Source: an uncultured Collinsella sp.
GTDB taxonomy: Bacteria > Actinomycetota > Coriobacteriia > Coriobacteriales > Coriobacteriaceae
Length of the DNA stretch: 64,000 nucleotides
Assembly (NCBI GenBank): GCA_958407995.1
Contig: CATYJU010000004.1
Coordinates: 17,896-81,895, forward strand
Direction of reading: 5' to 3'
Below are positions 1-7,939 of the stretch, piece after piece. The position numbers were made by a program, and so were the translations under genes. Numbering within the stretch: the stretch's first letter is position 1; the number at the start of each line of letters is the position of its first letter. The notes below the pieces were generated by a model. It was given only the letters and a program-made list of their open reading frames with translations, searched no databases and had not been told where the DNA came from.

Positions 1-941
1 TGGCTCCGCTTGCCGAGGGCACCGACTACGAGATCGTCAAGGACGAGCGCGAAGAGGCTCGCGCCACGACCGGCGCCCTGGTCCACGAGATGCAGCCGCT
101 GTTCTTCCAGCCCGGCAAGTCCGACTGGAACACCTTTGAGATGATTCGTTCCTTCGCCGCTCGCGGCGAGAATGTCGCCGGCCTCAACGCCAACACCGAC
201 GGCGCCTATGCCATCGGCTCCAACCGCAACACCGAGATCCACACCTTCCAGATCCGTCAGGGCATGGACCCCGAGATCGCGACCATTCAGTGGGAGATGC
301 TCTCCAACGCCGAATTCTCCGTCGCCATCCCCTTCTACTCCGCACTGCTCACCGAGGTCAGCCCCTACTTCAGCGATCAGGATGTCTCCTTCGATCACTG
401 CGAAGAGGAAGACGTCGTGAACAACGAGGAGCCCAAGAACTCCATCAACTACGTCCTCATGGACATCAACACGCTCGCCTATGAGAACCGCGACCACTGC
501 GCCACCGGCGTCCGCGCCTATCTCGACGCCCTGCAGAAGGAACTCATCGAGCAGAACCTGACCGTCGACGAGGCCATGCAGGCCGAAGAAGGCACCGAGG
601 CCCGTACCGCCCTGGCCAACAAGGCCGGCAAGGCTGCAACCAAGAACACCTATGTTAAGTGCAAGGCCATGCTCGAGGAGATGCGCGACTACCTCAAGGA
701 GGGCGATTTCTCCGAGGAGTTCGTCCCGAGTGACTACGATGCTGACAACGACTGCCTGGTCGAGTCCATCACCTACGCCGACGAGGCCCTTTCCGATGAG
801 GACGTGGCCGAGCCCGAGGCCGAAGAGGAAGAGGCCGCCGAGGAGAAGTCCGAGGGCAACAACATGGCCGCCATGGCCGTTGGCGCCGTCGTCATCATCG
901 GTGTCTGCGCCTACGTGATCTATCGTCGCAAGAAGGCCTAA
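1..941 (+). CDS. C69-family dipeptidase, C-terminal part, membrane-anchored (5' end outside window)
   Basis: The reading frame is open from the left edge, so the N-terminus with the nucleophilic Cys of the family is not visible. What remains (about 312 residues) resembles the C-terminal half of peptidase family C69 (PepD-type dipeptidases): the stretch around GSNRNTEIHTFQIR followed by WEMLSNAEFSVAIPFYSALLTEV is typical. After an acidic Ala/Glu-rich linker the protein ends with a hydrophobic helix (AAMAVGAVVIIGVCAYVIY) and RRKKA, so it is probably held on the outer face of the membrane by a C-terminal anchor. No LPXTG motif is seen. Family and anchor are read from sequence; peptide substrates are inferred from the family. 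Confidence 0.75.
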   Translation, partial: APLAEGTDYEIVKDEREEARATTGALVHEMQPLFFQPGKSDWNTFEMIRSFAARGENVAGLNANTDGAYAIGSNRNTEIHTFQIRQGMDPEIATIQWEMLSNAEFSVAIPFYSALLTEVSPYFSDQDVSFDHCEEEDVVNNEEPKNSINYVLMDINTLAYENRDHCATGVRAYLDALQKELIEQNLTVDEAMQAEEGTEARTALANKAGKAATKNTYVKCKAMLEEMRDYLKEGDFSEEFVPSDYDADNDCLVESITYADEALSDEDVAEPEAEEEEAAEEKSEGNNMAAMAVGAVVIIGVCAYVIYRRKKA

Positions 942-959
942 GACCCTCATGTCCTAGCT

Positions 960-1003
960 GAGCGGGCGGGGCACATGAGTCACCTCACCCGCTTAGCCCG
1001 CTC
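960..1003 (+). terminator. Probable terminator after the dipeptidase
   Basis: Inverted repeat with arms GAGCGGGC and GCCCGCTC, further pairing inside the loop, followed by TTATT. It lies 18 bp after the stop codon. A second small palindrome (AATCTTTT / AAAAGATT, about 1031-1049) follows. Confidence 0.55.
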
Positions 1004-1071
1004 TTATTGACCGACGGGAAACCCGCCTGAAATCTTTTCAAAAAAGATTCCCCCGCACACACTTCGCTGTG

Positions 1072-1078
1072 CTATAGT
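1072..1078 (+). promoter_or_regulatory. Possible -10 box (TATAGT) of the trp leader transcript
   Basis: TATAGT lies about 60 bp before the leader peptide start. No good -35 box is visible at the right spacing, so the call is weak. Confidence 0.35.
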
Positions 1079-1136
1079 GCAGCGCAACAGCAACTAGGTG
1101 CGACCGCGCCATGGCATCACGAAAGGAGTCACCAAT

Positions 1137-1205
1137 ATGAAGGACACGATGACGTCTCTCAACAACTGGTGGTGGCGTGATGCGAATACGATCGGTCGAC
1201 AGTGA
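1137..1205 (+). CDS. Trp leader peptide (22 aa, three consecutive Trp codons)
   Basis: A 22-codon frame, MKDTMTSLNNWWWRDANTIGRQ in substance, starts at ATG 1137 with a strong GAAAGGAG Shine-Dalgarno at 1121-1128 and stops at 1203-1205. The three adjacent TGG codons (1167-1175) are the hallmark of a tryptophan attenuator peptide. A strong intrinsic terminator follows and the next gene encodes a TrpP-like S component. The peptide is expected to act only as a sensor: scarcity of charged tRNA-Trp stalls the ribosome on WWW. It is too short for routine gene calling and would usually be missed. Confidence 0.85.
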   Translation: MKDTMTSLNNWWWRDANTIGRQ

Positions 1206-1272
1206 GTCTCTCATGCCTGTTTTTGCGCTCTAGGTGATTGGAAGGCCTCCGGTTTCGACCGGGGGCCTTTTT
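1193..1272 (+). promoter_or_regulatory. Trp attenuator: terminator hairpin and candidate antiterminator pairing
   Basis: The terminator has 12-nt arms (AAGGCCTCCGGT at 1242-1253, ACCGGGGGCCTT at 1258-1269, one G-U), a TTCG loop and a T-run to 1272. CGGTCGA at 1193-1199, just past a ribosome stalled on WWW, is complementary to TCGACCG at 1255-1261 inside the terminator loop and 3' arm. Stalling would leave 1193-1199 free to break the terminator. A ribosome reaching the stop codon at 1203 would cover it and allow termination. The hairpin is seen; the switching model is inference. Confidence 0.75.
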
Positions 1273-1349
1273 CTATCTCGAGCCCGATCGCATTCGCATC
1301 ACGCGCCTCCGCTTTTCTCTTGCACTCCCCTTCCGAAAGGATTTTCACC

Positions 1350-1922
1350 ATGTCTCAGAACACCACCGCCGCCCAGCCCCGCACCGTCCAGACCGCCGAC
1401 CGCGGCAAACTCGATGTCCGCGCCCTCGTCCTGCTCGCCATCCTGCTCGCCGCCGGCTTCATCCTCAACTTCACCGTCGGCAAGGCAATCTCGGGCATCT
1501 CGGGCGGCATGATCAGCCCCGAGTTCATCATCTCGGCCTTCTGCCTCACCATCCTGGTCGTTCGCCCCAACATCGGTCAGGCGCTCGTCATTGGCCTCAT
1601 CTCGGCTGCCGTGATCCAGATCACCACCACTTCGCCCTTTGTCGATTTTGCCGCCGAAGGCATCGCCGCCATGCTCATGGCCGGCATCGTCAACGCCGCC
1701 GGCAAGAACGGTCAGGTCAAGCCCGCGATCGCCATTGTCGCAACCTTCCTGACCACCTTTGTCTCCGGCGTCATCTTCATGATCATCAAGATGGCCATGC
1801 TCGGCGTGGTAGGCGAGCTCGCCGCCGCCATGCTGCCCGTCGTCGCCATGACCGCCGTCTTTAACGCCATTCTGGTCGGCGCCCTCTACCTGCCCATTCA
1901 GAAGGCCCTTAGGCTCAACTAA
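1350..1922 (+). CDS. trpP: TrpP-like tryptophan ECF transporter S component
   Basis: A 190-residue integral membrane protein with about five to six hydrophobic helices. The LLAAGFILNFTVG opening and the ISPEFIISAFCLTILVV segment match the TrpP family of substrate-binding S components. ATG 1350 is preferred because GAAAGG lies 10 nt upstream. It binds substrate in the membrane and docks on the energizing module encoded directly downstream (double ATPase plus EcfT). The Trp-codon leader in front supports tryptophan as the substrate independently of similarity. The gene is separated from the ATPase gene by a 213-bp spacer with a repeat element, so the three genes may be partly uncoupled. Confidence 0.8.
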   Translation: MSQNTTAAQPRTVQTADRGKLDVRALVLLAILLAAGFILNFTVGKAISGISGGMISPEFIISAFCLTILVVRPNIGQALVIGLISAAVIQITTTSPFVDFAAEGIAAMLMAGIVNAAGKNGQVKPAIAIVATFLTTFVSGVIFMIIKMAMLGVVGELAAAMLPVVAMTAVFNAILVGALYLPIQKALRLN

Positions 1923-1929
1923 CCCGCTC

Positions 1930-2028
1930 GGCTTTACGAGCCACCCCATCTTGGCGTTCATTCGTCGCTCGCGTACCCAAGTACGCTTCGCTCCTCTTTC
2001 GCGCCAACCTGGGGCCCCTCGTAAAGCC
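1930..2028. repeat. Interspersed palindromic repeat family 1, copy A
   Basis: A core of about 65 bp, running from ATCTTGGCGTTCA through GCGTACCCAAGTACGC and CTCCTCTTTCGCG to CCAACCTGG, is framed by outer arms GGCTTTACGAG (1930-1940) and CTCGTAAAGCC (2018-2028). The core recurs at 18130-18190 and, inverted, at 27801-27869, with different but still complementary outer arms. Confidence 0.8.
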
Positions 2029-2074
2029 GTCTCCGTGCTTCACCATCAAAGACTGTCCCAAACGACTAGCTTTT

Positions 2075-2114
2075 GGGGACGTTCTTAAACGACTAGTCAT
2101 TAAAGAACGTCCCC
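2075..2114. repeat. Perfect 12-bp inverted repeat before the ECF ATPase
   Basis: Arms GGGGACGTTCTT (2075-2086) and AAGAACGTCCCC (2103-2114) are perfectly complementary. The motif AAACGACTAG occurs twice nearby (about 2059 and 2087). It could be a hairpin in the trpP-ATPase transcript or another short intergenic repeat; no T-run follows. Confidence 0.6.
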
Positions 2115-2134
2115 AATGACTATGAAAGGTATCC

Positions 2135-3886
2135 ATGGAAACGATCATCAACGTCGACGATGTCTCGTTCTCCTATGGCACGCAGACCGAGCAGGCGCTC
2201 AGCCACATCTCGCTCAGCGTGAACAAGGGAGATTTCATCGGCATCATCGGGCCCTCAGGCGCCGGCAAGTCTACGCTTGCCGCCTGCCTGTCGGGTGCCG
2301 TGCCCCACCACTACACCGGCACGTTCTTTGGGTCCGTCATGGTTGACGGCCACGACACCTGCGAGGTCTCGCTGACCGACGTGTCGCAAATCGTCGGCAG
2401 TGTGCTGCAGGATATCGACACGCAGATGGTCGCCTCGGTCGTCGAGGACGAGATGCTCTTTGGCCTCGAGAACTTTGGCGTTCCCCACGACCAGATCGAG
2501 CAGCGCGTGAGCGAAACGCTCGAGACCGTCGGCATCAGCGACCTGCGCGCCCGCGAGATCGCCACCCTCTCGGGCGGACAGAAGCAAAAGGTAGCCATCG
2601 CCGCCATCCTCGCCATGCGTCCGCGCGTCTTGGTTCTCGACGAGCCCACCGCGGCACTCGACCCCGCCAGCTCCACGTTGGTTTTCGAGACGCTGCGTGA
2701 GGCAAACCGCGCACTTGGAATCACCATCGTCGTCGTTGAGCAAAAGGTCGCCCTGCTCTCAGAGTACTGCAACCGCGTGCTCGTGCTCAACCATGGCGAA
2801 ATCGCGCTGCAGGGCGAGCCACACGAGGTCTTCGCGCATACCGACGAGCTCCGTGCCATCGGCGTCGACTGCCCTCGCGTCACGCGTATCTTCAATAGCC
2901 TCCAAACCGATGGCCTGGTAAGCGGCACCCCTTGCTTGGATGTCGATGAGGCCGAGCGCCTGATTTCGGACATCGTCGACCCCGTACACGCGGTCATCGA
3001 AGCCCAGGCGCCCGCCGGTTCCCCGCATGCACCGTCGTTGCGCCCTCATGCCAAGGACGCCGAGCCCGTACTCACCTTCGACCATGTTGAGTTTGCCTAT
3101 CCCAATGGCGGCGCCGCCGTCCACGACCTCAACCTGACCCTCTATCCCGGCGAGCTCGTGGGCATCGTCGGCCAGAACGGTGCCGGCAAGACCACGCTCA
3201 CCAAGCTGCTCACAGGCCTGCTTAAGCCCGCCTCGGGCAGCGTGCGCGTCACGGGACTGGATACCGCAGCCGTTCCCACGAGCCGCATCGCTCGCGAGGT
3301 CGCGACCCTCTTCCAAAACCCCGACCGCCAGATCTGCAAGGACACCGTGCTCAACGAGGTCGCCTTTGGCCTGGAGCTTGCCGGCATCGACCGTGCCGAG
3401 GCTCTGCGTCGCGCCCAGCTCGTCATCGACCGCTTTGGCTTGCCGGCCGACGAGGCGCCCTTCTCGCTCTCGCGCGGTCAGCGACAAATGGTGGCGCTTG
3501 CCTCCGTCGTAGTGGTTGAGCCCAAGATCGTCGTGCTCGACGAGCCCACGAGCGGCCTTGATTACCGCGAGTGCATGACCGTCATGGAAACGGTGCGCAC
3601 CATGGCCGAGCGCGGTTGCGCCGTCATCATGGTCTGCCACGATATGGAAGTCGTCTCGGATTTTGCCGAGCGCATTGTGGTAATGGCCGACGGTCGCATC
3701 CTCGACCGCGGCCGCACGCACGAGCTATTCTCGAACATCGATCTCATGCGGCGTGCCTACGTGGAGCCTCCCCAGGTTATTGAACTCTCGCGCCGTCTGG
3801 CATCTTCCGTCTCGCCCGCTTTTGCGCAGGTGAGCGAGGTCACCGATGTCGTTCGAATTACCAAGGAGATGATCCACCGTGGTTAA
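2135..3886 (+). CDS. ECF transporter ATPase with two fused ABC domains
   Basis: The protein (583 aa) holds two complete ABC ATPase domains. The first has Walker A GPSGAGKST (about residues 39-47), signature LSGGQKQ and Walker B VLVLDEPTAALDP. The second has GQNGAGKTT near residue 350, a variant signature LSRGQRQ and IVVLDEPTSGLD. The fused pair replaces separate EcfA1 and EcfA2 and powers the T component whose start overlaps this stop by 8 bp. ATG 2135 has GAAAGG 8 nt upstream. With TrpP and EcfT upstream and downstream it makes a self-sufficient transporter, although such modules can also serve S components encoded elsewhere. Confidence 0.9.
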   Translation: METIINVDDVSFSYGTQTEQALSHISLSVNKGDFIGIIGPSGAGKSTLAACLSGAVPHHYTGTFFGSVMVDGHDTCEVSLTDVSQIVGSVLQDIDTQMVASVVEDEMLFGLENFGVPHDQIEQRVSETLETVGISDLRAREIATLSGGQKQKVAIAAILAMRPRVLVLDEPTAALDPASSTLVFETLREANRALGITIVVVEQKVALLSEYCNRVLVLNHGEIALQGEPHEVFAHTDELRAIGVDCPRVTRIFNSLQTDGLVSGTPCLDVDEAERLISDIVDPVHAVIEAQAPAGSPHAPSLRPHAKDAEPVLTFDHVEFAYPNGGAAVHDLNLTLYPGELVGIVGQNGAGKTTLTKLLTGLLKPASGSVRVTGLDTAAVPTSRIAREVATLFQNPDRQICKDTVLNEVAFGLELAGIDRAEALRRAQLVIDRFGLPADEAPFSLSRGQRQMVALASVVVVEPKIVVLDEPTSGLDYRECMTVMETVRTMAERGCAVIMVCHDMEVVSDFAERIVVMADGRILDRGRTHELFSNIDLMRRAYVEPPQVIELSRRLASSVSPAFAQVSEVTDVVRITKEMIHRG

Positions 3887-4625
3887 CGTCATCGACTACA
3901 TGCCGGGCGATACGCTGCTGCATCACCTGAACCCCGTCGTCAAACTGGGCCTCGCCGCCGCCATCATCGTCGGCATCTTCTTGTCCGACTCCTACGTGGC
4001 GCTGCTAGGCTTTTTGGCACTCACCCTTGCGCTGGGTGCCTATGCCGGCGTCGTCAACCGTCTGTTCTCGCTGCTCAAGTTGCTGATTCCGCTCGCGCTT
4101 ATCATGCTGGTGCTCCAGCTGGCCTTTATGCGCGATGGCAACGTGGTGTGGGGCTTTATCACCGACACGGGCCTCATCACAGGATCAAAGGCCTGCCTGC
4201 GCCTGCTGGGTGTGGCGCTACCACTCATCCTCATGCTCATGGTGACCAAGCTCAACGACCTTGCCAACGCCTGCGTCGAGGTGCTGCACGTACCGTATCG
4301 CTATGCCTTCACCTTTACCACGGCGCTGCGCTTTGTGCCGGTGTTTGGTCAGGAGATGAACGCCATCATGGAGGCGCAGACCGCACGCGGCGTCGAGTAC
4401 GACACCAAGAACCCCATCAAGAAGCTTAAGCTCATGCTGCCACTGTGCGTGCCGCTGCTCATCTCGAGCGTGGGCAAGACCGATGCCACAGCCTTGGCGG
4501 CAGAACAGCGCGGCTTCTATCTGCGTACGCGCGCCAGCTCGTACAAGCGCTACCCCATCAAGGGCCTGGACATCGCCGCGCTCATCGTCAGCATCGCCCT
4601 CATCGCCATCGGCTTCCTGTTCTAG
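3879..4625 (+). CDS. ecfT: ECF transporter transmembrane component EcfT
   Basis: The 248-residue membrane protein has about five to six hydrophobic segments and the cytoplasmic coupling region of the family, with an Ala-Arg-Gly motif at QTARGVEYD and a second coupling-helix region near AAEQRGFYLRTR. It starts with GTG 3879, overlapping the ATPase stop by 8 bp, which indicates translational coupling. It joins the double ATPase to the TrpP S component and transmits ATP-driven movement. A strong terminator 30 bp downstream closes the unit. Confidence 0.88.
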   Translation: MVNVIDYMPGDTLLHHLNPVVKLGLAAAIIVGIFLSDSYVALLGFLALTLALGAYAGVVNRLFSLLKLLIPLALIMLVLQLAFMRDGNVVWGFITDTGLITGSKACLRLLGVALPLILMLMVTKLNDLANACVEVLHVPYRYAFTFTTALRFVPVFGQEMNAIMEAQTARGVEYDTKNPIKKLKLMLPLCVPLLISSVGKTDATALAAEQRGFYLRTRASSYKRYPIKGLDIAALIVSIALIAIGFLF

Positions 4626-4654
4626 TTCACCACCGACAGCAACCGTCCAACGCA

Positions 4655-4691
4655 AAAGGCCTCGGCTCGCACCAAACGAGCCGAGGCCTTT
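4655..4691 (+). terminator. Terminator of the ECF operon
   Basis: Perfect 15-bp arms AAAGGCCTCGGCTCG and CGAGCCGAGGCCTTT around a 7-nt loop. The T-run is short. Confidence 0.85.
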
Positions 4692-4704
4692 ACTGTTTCA
4701 CCAG

Positions 4705-4750
4705 ATAAAACCTACCAAAATAAACCTGTCCCTTTTTGGCGGGTCGGAAG
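4705..4750. repeat. GGGACAGG-type intergenic repeat, copy 1
   Basis: ACCTACCAAAATAAACC followed by TGTCCCTTTTTGGCGGGT. Near-identical sequence recurs at 52848-52884 and, inverted, at 52119-52150. Confidence 0.6.
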
Positions 4751-5497
4751 CTAGAGGCGGTAGGGGACGCCGCTGAGGATGATGGATTCGCGCACCAGGA
4801 CATCCATGGCGTCGAGGGTGATCTCGGGCATCTCTCGGTACTTTTGCAGCACCGATAGCTCGGTGCAGGCCAGAATGACGCGGTCGCAGCCGCTACGGGC
4901 GAACTCCCACATCACGCGGTCGAACTTATCCATATCGGGCTCACGTCCGGCCTTCACATCATCGTAGATAAGCGACATCACATCGTTCTGACGTTTCTCG
5001 CTGGGATAGACGACCTCAACACCCGCAGCCTTACATTCGCGGCCGTAGACACCCGCGCCCACGGTTCCGTCGGTGCCCATGATGCCAATCTTGTGCACCG
5101 GCTCGGCCGGCATACTCAGGTTGGGGTCGAACTCGCACTCCCCCATCACCGCACCGGCCAGAGCATAGCGCACCGACTCACGCGGCATGTGGATAATCGG
5201 CACCTTCGTAAACGACTGGATCTGGTCGTAGAAGTAGTGCGACGTGTTGCAGGGAATGGCAATGTGCGCACAGCCCAGCGACTCGAGTGCCTGGGCACAC
5301 TCTTTCATGGTCGCCAGCAGCTTGGCATGCTCGCCGGTCTTAATGGCCAACGTGCGGTCGGGCATGGTCGACTTGGAGAGCACCACCATGTCGATATGTT
5401 CCTGATCGCAGGCAGCAGCCGTATGACGCACCACCTGGTCGTAGTAATACGACGTGGCCTCGGCGCCCATGCCGCCGATAACTCCCAGCTTTTCCAT
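4751..5497 (-). CDS. Aspartate/glutamate racemase family protein (probable aspartate racemase)
   Basis: The 248-residue product starts MEKLGVIGGMGAEAT and has the two catalytic cysteines of cofactor-independent Asp/Glu racemases, in IPCNTSHYF and LACTELS. An in-frame start 84 nt upstream exists, but this ATG has a GGAGGCGGCG ribosome site and gives the normal N-terminus. It lies 84 bp downstream of an ATP-grasp ligase resembling D-aspartate ligase, so its likely role is to supply D-Asp for the peptidoglycan crossbridge. The racemase family is clear; D-Asp supply to the wall is inferred from the neighbour. Confidence 0.82.
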   Translation of the reverse strand: MEKLGVIGGMGAEATSYYYDQVVRHTAAACDQEHIDMVVLSKSTMPDRTLAIKTGEHAKLLATMKECAQALESLGCAHIAIPCNTSHYFYDQIQSFTKVPIIHMPRESVRYALAGAVMGECEFDPNLSMPAEPVHKIGIMGTDGTVGAGVYGRECKAAGVEVVYPSEKRQNDVMSLIYDDVKAGREPDMDKFDRVMWEFARSGCDRVILACTELSVLQKYREMPEITLDAMDVLVRESIILSGVPYRL

Positions 5498-5581
5498 CGC
5501 CGCCTCCTTGATGACGCTTGCGCAATTGCGCGTATCATACCCGCGCCCGCCCGATGCAAACCGGACGGGCGCCGCGCTCAT

Positions 5582-6838
5582 CTACTTGTAATACGTCTTG
5601 AACAGCTTAAAGTGGCGCAGCTTGGTGTGCCACATGCGCAGCCAGCGGTTAAAGACAAAGTCGCCCTTCATAAACGAAGGGTCGGCGCCCTTGCCTTCCT
5701 TGTCCAGGCGATGCACCTTAGCGCGCAGCTCGGGATCCTTGACGTACTTGTCGACGACGCCCATGGGGACGACCATCCACAGGGCCTCGTCCTGAGCCGT
5801 CACAAACTCCGGCTCAAACGGACGGTTGAACACATACTCGTCCACCACATACTTGGCAACGTTAAAGCCGCTGTTGGTAACGTAGTAGTTGCTGCGGCCC
5901 TGGCGCGTGTTGAAATCGAAGAACTTAAACGAGCCGTCGCGCTCGTCGTACTTAACGTCAAAGTTGGAATAGCCCACAAAGTGAAGGTCCTCGAGCAACT
6001 TGCGCACGCCGCCCATGAGCTCGTCGTTGGGCTCGGTAATGATACAGGCATGGTTGCCGACACCGTGGGGCTGATGCTCCTCGAGCAGCACATGGCCCAG
6101 GCACATCATGCGCACCTTGCCGTTGCGGTCGGAATAGCTGGTGAGCACGCGCATGTACTCGTCGTTGCCGGGCACGCGATCCTGCAAGATCAGGTCGTCG
6201 GTGTAGCCGCTGGCATACGAATCGCGAATGACCTGTTCCAGCTCGGCGCGGTCGGCAATCTCATAGGCCTTCTTCTGGCCCTCGAACTCATGCTGCCACC
6301 ACATGATGCCGTCAGAAGGCTTCAGAATCATCGGGTAAGGAAAATCGATCTGGTCGAGCACTTCGGCAGGCGCCTCACCCTGGGCATTAAGCATCGCCTT
6401 GGTAAAGGTAAACGTGTGCGGATAGGGCACGCCATGCTTCTCGCACAGCTCGTAGAAGATCTCCTTCTTCTGGCACTGCTCGAGCATGCTGTAGGGCGCG
6501 TAGGGAGCGACGATGTTATCCGCCAGCTCATGAGCATCTTTGGCTTGAGCCACGAGAGCGACATAGTTGTCGCCACAACCCACAAGGACAATCGTCTTGT
6601 CGGCATGCGCTTGGGCAATGCCGTTGACGGTTTTGAGCATCACGGGCATGGTGTCGATATCCACGTTGGGCGTGTAGTCGATAATCTGGCTGCGGTACGC
6701 GGGACCCGTCTGATACTTGCCAAAGACCAGACTCTTGACCTGGTACTCCTCGTAGAAGGCGCGCGCCACCGAATAGGCGTTGATGTCGCCACCAAGCAGC
6801 ACGGGAATGAACTCGCGCTCTGTAAATTGCAATGCCAT
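5582..6838 (-). CDS. ATP-grasp ligase, probable D-aspartate ligase for peptidoglycan crossbridge
   Basis: A 418-residue ATP-grasp protein. An N-terminal Rossmann-like part (PVLLGGDINAYSVARAF) precedes the ATP-binding core with PMILKPSDG and the metal-binding FFDFNTRQGRSNYY near residue 300. This is the arrangement of the Enterococcus faecium D-aspartate ligase group, which adds D-Asp to the third residue of the stem peptide. The following gene is an aspartate racemase, the same pairing as in E. faecium. The protein has no signal peptide and would act on cytoplasmic precursors. Another carboxylate-amine ligase activity is possible, but the racemase neighbour favours D-Asp. Confidence 0.75.
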   Translation of the reverse strand: MALQFTEREFIPVLLGGDINAYSVARAFYEEYQVKSLVFGKYQTGPAYRSQIIDYTPNVDIDTMPVMLKTVNGIAQAHADKTIVLVGCGDNYVALVAQAKDAHELADNIVAPYAPYSMLEQCQKKEIFYELCEKHGVPYPHTFTFTKAMLNAQGEAPAEVLDQIDFPYPMILKPSDGIMWWQHEFEGQKKAYEIADRAELEQVIRDSYASGYTDDLILQDRVPGNDEYMRVLTSYSDRNGKVRMMCLGHVLLEEHQPHGVGNHACIITEPNDELMGGVRKLLEDLHFVGYSNFDVKYDERDGSFKFFDFNTRQGRSNYYVTNSGFNVAKYVVDEYVFNRPFEPEFVTAQDEALWMVVPMGVVDKYVKDPELRAKVHRLDKEGKGADPSFMKGDFVFNRWLRMWHTKLRHFKLFKTYYK

Positions 6839-6996
6839 GGAAACTTCCTATCATGAACTGCCCACACAACGGGCGGTCTTTGCGCAACTGATTTATTCTA
6901 GCGTGCCAAGCCGCCGGCGCCCAAAGCTCCACCGTATCTATGGCAATCGACGTAATCGTCCAGCACGAAGGCCAGCACGAAGACGGCGCTCACCGT

Positions 6997-7032
6997 TGTA
7001 TGACAATGGGCAATGAACCTACCATTGTTGTA
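6997..7032. promoter_or_regulatory. Imperfect inverted repeat upstream of the MOSC gene
   Basis: TATGACAATGG and CCATTGTTGTA flank 12 bp, about 45 bp before the GTG start. It could be an operator. The rest of the 234-bp gap from 6839 to 7072 shows nothing else I can name. Confidence 0.3.
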
Positions 7033-7072
7033 GGATTCAGCGTATTGACATCCTCAAACGAAAGGCGCACAC

Positions 7073-7705
7073 GTGCCCCAAGACCATCCGACCGATAATC
7101 CCATCCTCAATGCCGCGAAGCGCGAGCTGGCGGAACGTGCGAAAGCGACCGCTCCCCTGTGCATGGCAAACGACGCCTACAACGGACCCGCCCGCATCGT
7201 CTCGATCAACACGTCGGCGCACAAGGGCACGCGCAAGTCGCCCGTCGCCGATGGACACGACACCGTTATAGAGCAATTTGGCCTCGCCACCGATGCGCAC
7301 GCCGGGCATTGGCACCGCCAGGTCTCTTTTTTAGCCGCGGAGTCCATCCAGACGGCGCAGGCACGCGGGCTCGACGTACACGAGGGTGACTTTGGGGAGA
7401 ACTTCACAACCCGGGGCATCAACCTGCTCTCGCTCCCCTTGGGCACGCAGCTCAAGCTTGGCAGCGAGATGCTTGTCGAAATCAGCCAAATCGGCAAGGC
7501 CTGCCACACACGCTGCGCCATCTACTATCTCGCCGGCGACTGCATCTTTCCCCACGAGGGCGTTTTCGGCGTGGTACTAAAGGGCGGAGAGGTCTACGCC
7601 GGCGACGATATCCAGGTAATCAAACTCGGCGACGGCACCTGTTCGTTCACCCCCGCCGAGGCCCTCGAAGAGATTGAGCGGGCTCGCCAGAAGGGCACGC
7701 TGTAG
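7073..7705 (+). CDS. MOSC domain protein
   Basis: A 210-residue protein. After a 30-residue lead it carries a MOSC domain: RIVSINTSAHKGTRKSPV, then GDFGENFTTRGINLLSLPLG, LVEISQIGKACHTRCAIYY with the conserved cysteine, and GVFGVVLKGGEVYAGDDI. MOSC domains bind molybdenum cofactor or handle sulfur carried on cysteine; standalone forms of this size are common in anaerobes. The GTG start has GAAAGG upstream. No molybdenum genes are adjacent, so no specific partner can be named. Confidence 0.8.
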   Translation: MPQDHPTDNPILNAAKRELAERAKATAPLCMANDAYNGPARIVSINTSAHKGTRKSPVADGHDTVIEQFGLATDAHAGHWHRQVSFLAAESIQTAQARGLDVHEGDFGENFTTRGINLLSLPLGTQLKLGSEMLVEISQIGKACHTRCAIYYLAGDCIFPHEGVFGVVLKGGEVYAGDDIQVIKLGDGTCSFTPAEALEEIERARQKGTL

Positions 7706-7773
7706 TTATAAAACCCCACGTTGAGATGGCTTTTACAGCCCAAAACTCCTCTCAAACAGGGCTCTGTAACGTT

Positions 7774-7876
7774 AAAGTTGAACTCTATGGTTTCTCAACA
7801 ATTCATCATAACTGCAGGTCAAAGCCAAAGCCTCAAGTTCAACTTGACCCTTTGGGACCTTTAAGGTTCAAGTTGA
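7774..7876. promoter_or_regulatory. Cluster of AGTTCAAC-type motifs before the secreted hydrolase
   Basis: Three related sites: AGTTGAACT (7776-7784), the perfect palindrome CAAGTTCAACTTG (7834-7846) and TTCAAGTTGA (7867-7876). The last two can also pair as a hairpin. They lie 60-165 bp before the start at 7940 and are candidate operators for an unknown regulator. Confidence 0.4.
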
Positions 7877-7939
7877 GGTCGAAAGCAGTAGTAGAATACC
7901 GTTCGAACCATAACCTACGATTGATTGCAGAGGGACTGG

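Noticed and set aside
5093..6856. A long plus-strand open frame opposite the D-aspartate ligase
   Set aside because: Composition is His/Leu/Val-rich with no motifs; it is the antisense of a clear ATP-grasp gene in high-GC DNA.
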